From Podospora pseudocomata (taxonomy: Eukaryota > Ascomycota > Sordariomycetes > Sordariales > Podosporaceae): 64,000 bases of DNA. Numbering within the stretch: the stretch's first letter is position 1; each line of letters begins with the position of its first letter. The DNA lies in assembly GCF_035222375.1 (NCBI RefSeq), contig NW_026946363.1, forward strand, positions 5,394,001-5,458,000, read 5' to 3'. The notes below the pieces were generated by a model. The model saw only the letters and a program-made list of their open reading frames with translations. It was not told where the DNA came from and ran no database searches. A program made the translations under genes and the position numbers. Below are positions 57,979 through 64,000 of the stretch, in pieces.

Positions 57979-60483
57979 ATGTCCACCACATCATCATCAG
58001 CTCCACCCTCAGATATCGTTGAAGGATTCGTTCCACTACCGTGTAACCCTTGGGTTGACGACGACGAAGATTCCGACTTCACTACAGGAGAATACTCCTT
58101 CAACGCCTCGCCTACTCCGCGACCTTTCATTCCGGCTACGCCGCCCACATTCCTCTTCCGGCATCACCAGCCACGGTGTCACCCACGTACGCGACCGCTC
58201 GAAACCTACAAGAAGAATTCGATAGCGCGTCCATCTCCACCTACAATATGGCGGACTATCGCTCTCCTTCAGCCGAGCCTGTCCAGGTCGACGACCACAT
58301 GGAGCTTACGCTCTACTCGCCTCAGGACTTTGAAGTCATTATGAGCGACCCCTCTGAGATCCAGCCTTTGCCTGGAGCCGTCCATGACCCGGCACCATGG
58401 ATTATCGAACTCCATCGCCGAATGAGCGAGGCCTACGAAGGTGTACGACAGCTTGCTCGACAGCAACACAAGGAGCGTATCGACCACCAAGAACTCGCAC
58501 GCCTTAAGCAGCAATACGAGCATATCCGTGAACAGTACACTGTTTGCGCTGGCATGGTCAAGCTCGGGGTCCAGGTCTCTGAACAACAAATCAGGCACTT
58601 CCGTCAGCAGGTTGAAAATGACAGCGCCGCCTTTGCGAACCAGATCTGAAAGCTATCGCAGTTATCACCCAGGACGAACGGCAGCGTCAACAAGCCATCG
58701 AGCAACTTAGCGAAGCGGCTAACCGACACCACTCCGCCTTAATGACCCTCGAGAAGGAGGTTACATTTCAGAAAAGGTTCAATAGTGATGTCCAGGAATG
58801 GGCTACCCAACGCGACCGAGATATCACGGGACTCTTGGCCAAAGAGTTTGTTAATCCCGCTACTCGATGACCACGGACGGCGTATCATGGAACAGGTCAA
58901 GAAGCTTATGGCGGAAGATCTCAAGGAATTCCGCGCTCAGATGGAGCGGAATCCTGATGCCGACGTCAATTCTGTCTGGCGCAGTGTAAGCCAACGGGCA
59001 TCGGTGCGACCATCGCATCCATCCACAGCCATACCCTCCAAAGTATCATCCTCAACTCGGCGTGTGCGAGAGCGCTTAACTACCCAGGCACTACAAGATG
59101 CCCAAGCACGCCGCACAGCTCAACAAGCCAATATCCAGTTCGAATCCTCTCGAGCCGGCCCTATGTATATGACGCCCACACCCAATGGTGGCGGAGGAGG
59201 AAGCCTCCCTCCTCGACGATTCGTCGCTACCAACGGAGAACCACCCTCTGACCCCGATGACTCGGACTCAGAGGACACCCACGATGATCGCCGTGAGAGG
59301 CGACCGCCCGCGGACGGAGCCGGAGGAGGACCACCTAGAGGACCTCCAGCCTCACGCAACCGCCCTCGATCACCCAGTCCCTCGGGTCAAGACGACCTCA
59401 CTCGACTTATTCGTCAGTTTTCCCAGGCACCAGTCCAGGTCAACCCGGTGCATATGGCAAAACCCCCAGCCTACGATGGCAGAGACCTCTCCCAAATTTA
59501 GGTCCTGGTGGCTCAAGGTGGAAGCATATATGGATTCCTACCCCACAGGGTTCCCCACCGACCAGGTCAAGATCAACTGGGTTGGATCTCTGCTCACCGA
59601 CAAGGCCCAGGTGTGGCACCAACAGCGAGTCAGCCAAGTACGGAGGCTAGGCTTCATGGATATCTGGAGCAATTACACCACTGCCATCAAAGAACGCTTT
59701 CGGGATACAGCCGAGAGGTACCGCAATGCCCGCAAGATGCAAGAACTCCGGTACCAAGGAGATATCTCGCAATACTTGACCGAGCTTATGGACCTCAACG
59801 AAGTAGTCCAGTGGTCAGGAACCACGTTCCAGAGTCACATCTCAAAGGCACTCCCGGACGAGATCACCAAGTTGATCTACTCAAGACAGGGAGGAGTCCC
59901 GGAGACAGACGAGGACTTCCTCCACGCCATCCAGGAAGCTGGCCACATCTATGAGAATATGCTCACCAACCCTGGCATCTCAGTCGGCCACCGGGCGGGA
60001 AAAGACACGCCCACTTCGATCTCGGAGCGCTCGAAGACGGGCCCTCCCCACCAAAGTCGCTCCCAACAACCGTCAAATCCATCCTCAAGAAGCAGCAAGG
60101 CACCCCCCAAGGCTCCAAGCGGCAGACCCGATCCAAAGGATATTAAGTGGGTAACCGTGAAAGAGGCACTAGCGGGAATCTCCCAAGATAACGTCGACAG
60201 GCATAAAAAGGATGGGTCTACATGCTGGCGATGCGGCCGCAACAATCATCACACCCTTGCCTGCTTCGCCAGAAAGGATGTCTCCGGTAACGACCTTCCC
60301 GCGGCTCCTCCCAAGGTAGCCGGGGTCAAGCGGAAGGCCGAGGAGAAAGAAAAAGAAAACGAATTAGCACCTCCAAAGAAAGTACGAATCGACGCTATTG
60401 GGGTACACATTGACGATGATGAACCACCGGTCTTCGAAGTACTTGACGACGACATGTCTGGCACTGAGACGGGTTTTCACTAG
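57979..60483 (+). pseudogene. gag: Retrotransposon gag, frameshifted
   Basis: Starts at the ATG at 57979 (MSTTSSSAPP...) and is carried by four successive frames. A helical/coiled-coil region (about 58430-58900) and a disordered Ser/Pro/Gly-rich linker (59020-59430) precede the capsid-like retrotransposon-gag domain (about 59480-59960: WWLKVEAYMDSYP, KAQVWHQQR, FRDTAERY). A CCHC zinc knuckle, C-x2-C-x4-H-x4-C, lies near 60220-60262 within CWRCGRNNHHTLAC. The long N-terminal extension is unusual for Ty3 Gag. Breaks near 58165, 58645, 58862 and 59490 are single indels. The frame ends with TAG at 60481-60483, directly after a slippery heptamer. Confidence 0.85.
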
Positions 60484-60526
60484 GCCGCCTGACCACGCCG
60501 ACAGGATGTAATCGGCCTACTGGCGT
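60471..60526 (+). promoter_or_regulatory. Putative programmed -1 ribosomal frameshift signal (slippery site plus H-type pseudoknot)
   Basis: The heptamer GGGTTTT (60471-60477) fits X_XXY_YYZ in the gag frame (ACG GGT TTT CAC TAG). Slipping back one base leads directly into the open pol frame. Three bases on, TAGGCCG (60481-60487) pairs perfectly with CGGCCTA (60513-60519). In the loop of that stem, ACGCC (60495-60499) pairs with GGCGT (60522-60526). That is the topology of an H-type pseudoknot. Pairing was found by eye and not energy-evaluated. Confidence 0.65.
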
Positions 60527-62520
60527 CACCGTTGCGGGAGTCAAGCGCCCTCGCGAGGAGGACGAGGATGAACAACCACGACACCGGCCTAAGGTGGGGA
60601 CCAGGCCTATCGTCAGCATGAGCATCATCGAAGGTACCAACGCGCGCCCTCGGGAACACCCGGTACGCGTTCTCTTGGATCCTGGCAGTGCCGTTCCCGT
60701 CTTATCGGAGGATGTGGCTACCCGCCTCGCGATCAAGACCTTCCGTCACCCTCCTGGGTTCTACCTTCAATCCTTTACTGGAGAAGGAGATGCCAGTAAG
60801 GAAGCATTGTACACCGACACCATGGTGCTTAGGCACTCAGAAGACCACTTCACCAAGTTGCAATTCGAAGTCAGTAAGCTCGACGCAGAATGCGATATCA
60901 TCCTACCACACTGGTGGCTCCAAGAACACCAACCAGCTGGCTTCTACGACCAAGACCCCACGAAGATTGTATTTACCTCTCCCACATGCCGCGAACGATG
61001 CACTAGCCTATCGGTACTTGGGAAGGCTGGTAGGATCATTTCCAGCGTCAAGGACGATCGAAGCTCTATTCCCGAACGCTTCCGGGACCTGGCACCATTG
61101 GTCCCTCATGATATATCCAAAAGGCTACCTGATCATAAGCCCTGGGACCACACGATCGACCTAATGGATGGCAAGACACCACCATGGGGGCCTATCTACT
61201 CCCTCAGCGGCAAAGAGCTCAAGTTCCTGCGCGCATGGCTGGATGAGATGCTGGCCGAAGGCAAGATCAGGCCTTCAAGTCCCCTTGCAGCGCTCCACTC
61301 TTTATGGTGGATAAAGACGCCTCCATCGAGAAGAAGGGAACGCATGAAGACGACCTTCGACCAGTGGTGGATTGGAGAGCACTTAATGGCATCACTATCC
61401 CCAACAGGTATCCTCTACCACTCATCAATGAGCTACAAGATCGTCTTGCCGGAGCTAAGTACTTCACCAAGATCGATCTTAAGAGTGGATTCAACCTCGT
61501 ACGAATCAAGGAGGGAGATGAGTGGAAGACAGCCTTCCGCTGCCGCTACGGTCTCTTCGAGTTCACGGTCATGCATTTTGGGCTAATCAATGCCCCAGCC
61601 ACCTTCCAAGCCATGGTCCATGGAGTCCTCAGTGACCTGATCGACATGGGGGTACTGGCGTACGTTGATGATATCCTCATATACGCCGAGACCATGGAGG
61701 AGCATGACCGGCTCACGAAAGAAGTATTGCGGCGGTTGAAAGAGAATAACCTCACCATCTCAGCAAAGAAGTGTGTGTGGGCTACAAGGCAGGTTGAGTA
61801 CCTTGGGTATATCATCTCTGAGCATGGGATCTCTATGTCTAAGGAGAAGGTAGACTGCATCTTGAACTGGGAGAGACCTACCACACTCAAGGCCACCCAA
61901 TCCTTCATCGGCTTCGCCAACTTCTATCGACGCTTTATTAAGGGGTTCTCTGCCATTGCCCAAGCCCTCACGGCATCCCTAAAGCTCGACGCACGTCAGT
62001 GGAAGTGGACACAAGCCATGGAAATAGCATTCAACAGGCTCAAGGAGGCCTTCACCACTGCTCCCATCCTCGCTCACTTCGACCCAGCAAAGCTGGCGGT
62101 CCTGGAGACGGATGCGTCTGACTTCGCCCTGGGTGGAGTGATGTCCCAGAAGGGGGACGATGGCAAGCTCCACCCGGTTGCTTTCCACTCCAGAAAGCTC
62201 ACCAAACCAGAGATGAACTATGAAGTACACGACAAAGAGCTACTAGCTATAGTCGACTGCTTTGCAAGATGGCGGAGATACCTCGAGGGGCAGAGCATCG
62301 CATCGAAGTGTACCCGATCATCAGAACCTGGCATACTTCACCACAGCGAAGGTCTTAAATAGACGCCAGGCAAGGTGGGCGCAAGAGCTCGCCGCCTACA
62401 ACTTCATTATCATGTATCGGCCTGGACGACTTAACGGCAAGGCCGACGTGCTCTCAAGACTCGATCAATATCGGCCTGAGAAAGGGGGAGATGAGGACCA
62501 GCCAATCACTTCGGTCCTGA
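60477..62520 (+). pseudogene. pol: Retrotransposon pol: protease, reverse transcriptase, RNase H
   Basis: The protease-like segment (about 60590-61000) has LLDPGSAVPVLSEDVA, an unusual Asp-Pro-Gly in place of the usual D[ST]G. RT follows with the conserved words VVDWRALN, FTKIDLKSGF, FGLINAPATFQ and YVDD at 61661-61672. RNase H begins ETDASDFALGGV and continues HSRKLTKPEMNYEVHDKELLAIV. Frame breaks are near 61292, between protease and RT, and twice near 62305-62318, inside RNase H. Between these the reading is clean, which suggests fairly recent decay. Confidence 0.9.
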
Positions 62521-63690
62521 AAAATCACCACTTTTCACCGCCAAATGAAGGACCTTCCTTTCTGGTTTCCTCAGCAAGGCTCGCCAGTATTCCGGTTACA
62601 CCGGCATGGAACGATGATTTCATCGCCAGAGTCAAAACAGCCGCCCACCAGGATGCCGAGTATACGAGGGACCTGGCCACACCGCCCAAAAATGAGCATG
62701 CGGACGATGGCCTACTGTACCACAACAACCTGTTGAGGATCCCCAAGGACCCCGCGTTACGCGACGAGATCTTCAAGTCTGAGCACGACGCAGCCATCGC
62801 CGGCCACCTGGGAATGGACAGAACTATCGACCTTATACGGCGCAATTTCTGGTGGCCAGGCATGGATCAAGACATCCGCGAATACGTACGTGGGTGCAGA
62901 GAGTGCCAACAGAACAAGAACCCCGCCATGGCACCTTCGGGCTGCTCCAACCAATGGAGATCCCTTGGAAGCCGTGGAGAGCGATTTCCATGGACTTCAT
63001 CACGGACCTTCCACTGTCCTCTGGATGCGACTCGATCTGGGTCATCGTGGACATGTTCACGAAGATGGCACACTTCATTCCCCTACGCGTTGAAGCGAAG
63101 AAGACTGACGACCTGATCCGGATTTTCGCGCGCGAGTATTGGCGACTTCACGGCGTCCCAGCGGACATCATTTCTGATCGAGACTCACGCTTCACCGCCC
63201 ACCTGTGGAAAGACTTCCTGAAGCTCGTCGGTATCAACAGTCGCATGAGCACAGCCTTCCATCCGCAGACAGATGGACAGACAGAAATCGTTAACCAAGA
63301 ATTAGAGATGTATCTCCGTGCCTTTGTCAACTACGAGATGGCTAACTGGAATGAGTTACTCCCTATGGCAGAATTCGCGTACAATAACGCTCGCAAGTCG
63401 ACTACAGGCATGTCGCCTTTCTTCGCCAACTATGGCTATCACCCTGCTTCCAATAACCCCTCCTCGAATACCACCGTCCACAATCCCTCGAGTCGGCTGT
63501 ACGCACACTGGATGACCCAAGTTCATAAGGAAGCGCGGAAAGCACTAGAGGACGCCCGCACGCGCATGAAGCAGTGGGCCGACTTGAAGAGAAAAGAAGC
63601 CCCTTTATTTGAACAGGACCAACTTGTGATGCTCAATGCCAAACACATCAAGACTCGACGACCCTCCAAGAAGCTGGACAAAAGATGCTA
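62520..63690 (+). pseudogene. int: Retrotransposon integrase (HHCC and DDE core)
   Basis: The zinc-binding HHCC module has its His pair at about 62784-62808 (HDAAIAGH) and its Cys pair at 62895-62906 (CRECQQ). The catalytic core has Asp at 62993 (SMDFITD), Asp at 63176 (ISDRDSRF) and Glu at 63284 (DGQTEIVNQ), so all DDE residues remain. One indel near 62925 separates the zinc module from the core, and another near 63680 separates the core from the GPF module. Confidence 0.9.
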
Positions 63691-64000
63691 GGCCCGTTCA
63701 AAATCCAGAAGGTGATCTCTCCTACCGCTGTCCGACTGACTCTCCCCAAGCACTGGCGGATCCACAATACCTTCCACGTCTCTCTCATCGAGCCCTATCG
63801 CGCTGGCGGACAGGCACTGCCTGATCCAGACCAGGTCCTGCGAGAAGCTGAGCCGGTAGAGGCAGAAGACTATCAAGTGAAAAGGTGATGGATTCGACCA
63901 TGATGGGCGAAGAAGTCAAGTATCTGGTCAAGTGGGAAGGTTGGCCGCAAAGGAGACATTGGACTTGGGAACCTTACGATCACTTCTACAGTGATGGAGC
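63685..64000 (+). pseudogene. Integrase GPY/F module and chromodomain (partial, cut by window end)
   Basis: The GPY/F-type module reads LGPFKIQKVISPTAVRLTLP then HNTFHVSLIEPY. After one more frame break near 63885 the chromodomain follows: EVKYLVKWEGWPQRRHWTWE with its aromatic cage residues, running to the last base. Chromodomains of this lineage bind methylated H3K9 and steer integration to heterochromatin. The 3' LTR lies beyond the window. Confidence 0.87.

Larger units (their letters stand above)
57760..64000 (+). mobile_element. Ty3-type LTR retrotransposon, chromovirus lineage, degenerate, runs off the window
   Basis: Domain order gag, protease, reverse transcriptase, RNase H, integrase, then a C-terminal chromodomain is diagnostic of chromoviruses (Metaviridae). 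The left end is approximate: a 5' LTR is expected between roughly 57750 and 57970, just before the first gag ATG at 57979, but cannot be delimited without its 3' copy beyond 64000. The body is GC-rich and shows about ten indel frameshifts (near 58165, 58645, 58862, 59490, 61292, 62305, 62318, 62925, 63680 and 63885). In-frame stops from C-to-T changes are scarce. It is therefore non-autonomous now but not strongly RIP-mutated. Confidence 0.9.

Overview
This window reads as nuclear DNA of a filamentous ascomycete, most likely a Sordariomycete close to the Sordariales. The basis is many short introns (about 46-120 bp) with GTRNGT-type donors and CTAAC-like branch points, C-rich third codon positions, fungal-only families (HET domain, DUF3433, DUF3712, Zn2Cys6 regulators), and the absence of operons or Shine-Dalgarno sites. 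Order-level placement is inference. Gene models below were assembled by hand from reading frame, splice sites and family motifs; exon limits are given so they can be checked.

0-26 kb is mostly housekeeping. In order: an MFS transporter; COP9 signalosome subunit 4; a small SGNH hydrolase; a flavocytochrome b2-type dehydrogenase; a DUF3712 membrane protein; an HCNGP/SAP30BP-like nuclear protein divergent from proteasome subunit beta-7 (PRE4); glucosamine-fructose-6-phosphate aminotransferase (GFA1), which supplies UDP-GlcNAc; the 26S proteasome ATPase RPT4; and a Zn2Cys6 regulator divergent from a metallo-beta-lactamase-fold hydrolase.

26-35 kb is gene-poor and AT-richer. It holds one very large DUF3433 membrane protein with a mucin-like Ser/Thr-rich ectodomain. 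That gene is bracketed by two degenerate 21-bp tandem arrays in opposite orientation. A small secreted cysteine-knot-like peptide gene follows.

36-48 kb is the most interesting block. An ankyrin protein and a membrane family-2 glycosyltransferase (D, DxD, ED, QxxRW) converge. The glycosyltransferase shares a 1.4-kb divergent promoter region with a membrane-anchored galactose-oxidase-type copper radical oxidase (AA5). The oxidase ends 16 bp from the end of a convergent heparinase II/III-like protein. Past a tRNA-Asn comes a secreted GH2 glycoside hydrolase. Together these could make, oxidise, cut and trim an extracellular glycan. The pairing resembles the bacterial CslA-GlxA pair, but the product is unknown.

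48-57 kb carries a HET-domain protein with a membrane-associated N-terminal half, then an SDR, a CYP65-like P450 and a secreted TRI14/Mala s 1-like beta-propeller on one strand. This is a possible small metabolic or secretory cluster with no core synthase in view.

From about 57.8 kb to the window end lies a Ty3-type chromovirus retrotransposon on the + strand. It is broken by about ten indel frameshifts but shows little sign of RIP. Its gag-pol junction keeps a GGGTTTT slippery heptamer followed by a plausible H-type pseudoknot. On its left is the C-terminal remnant of what looks like a VIT/von Willebrand-A protein, possibly truncated by the insertion.
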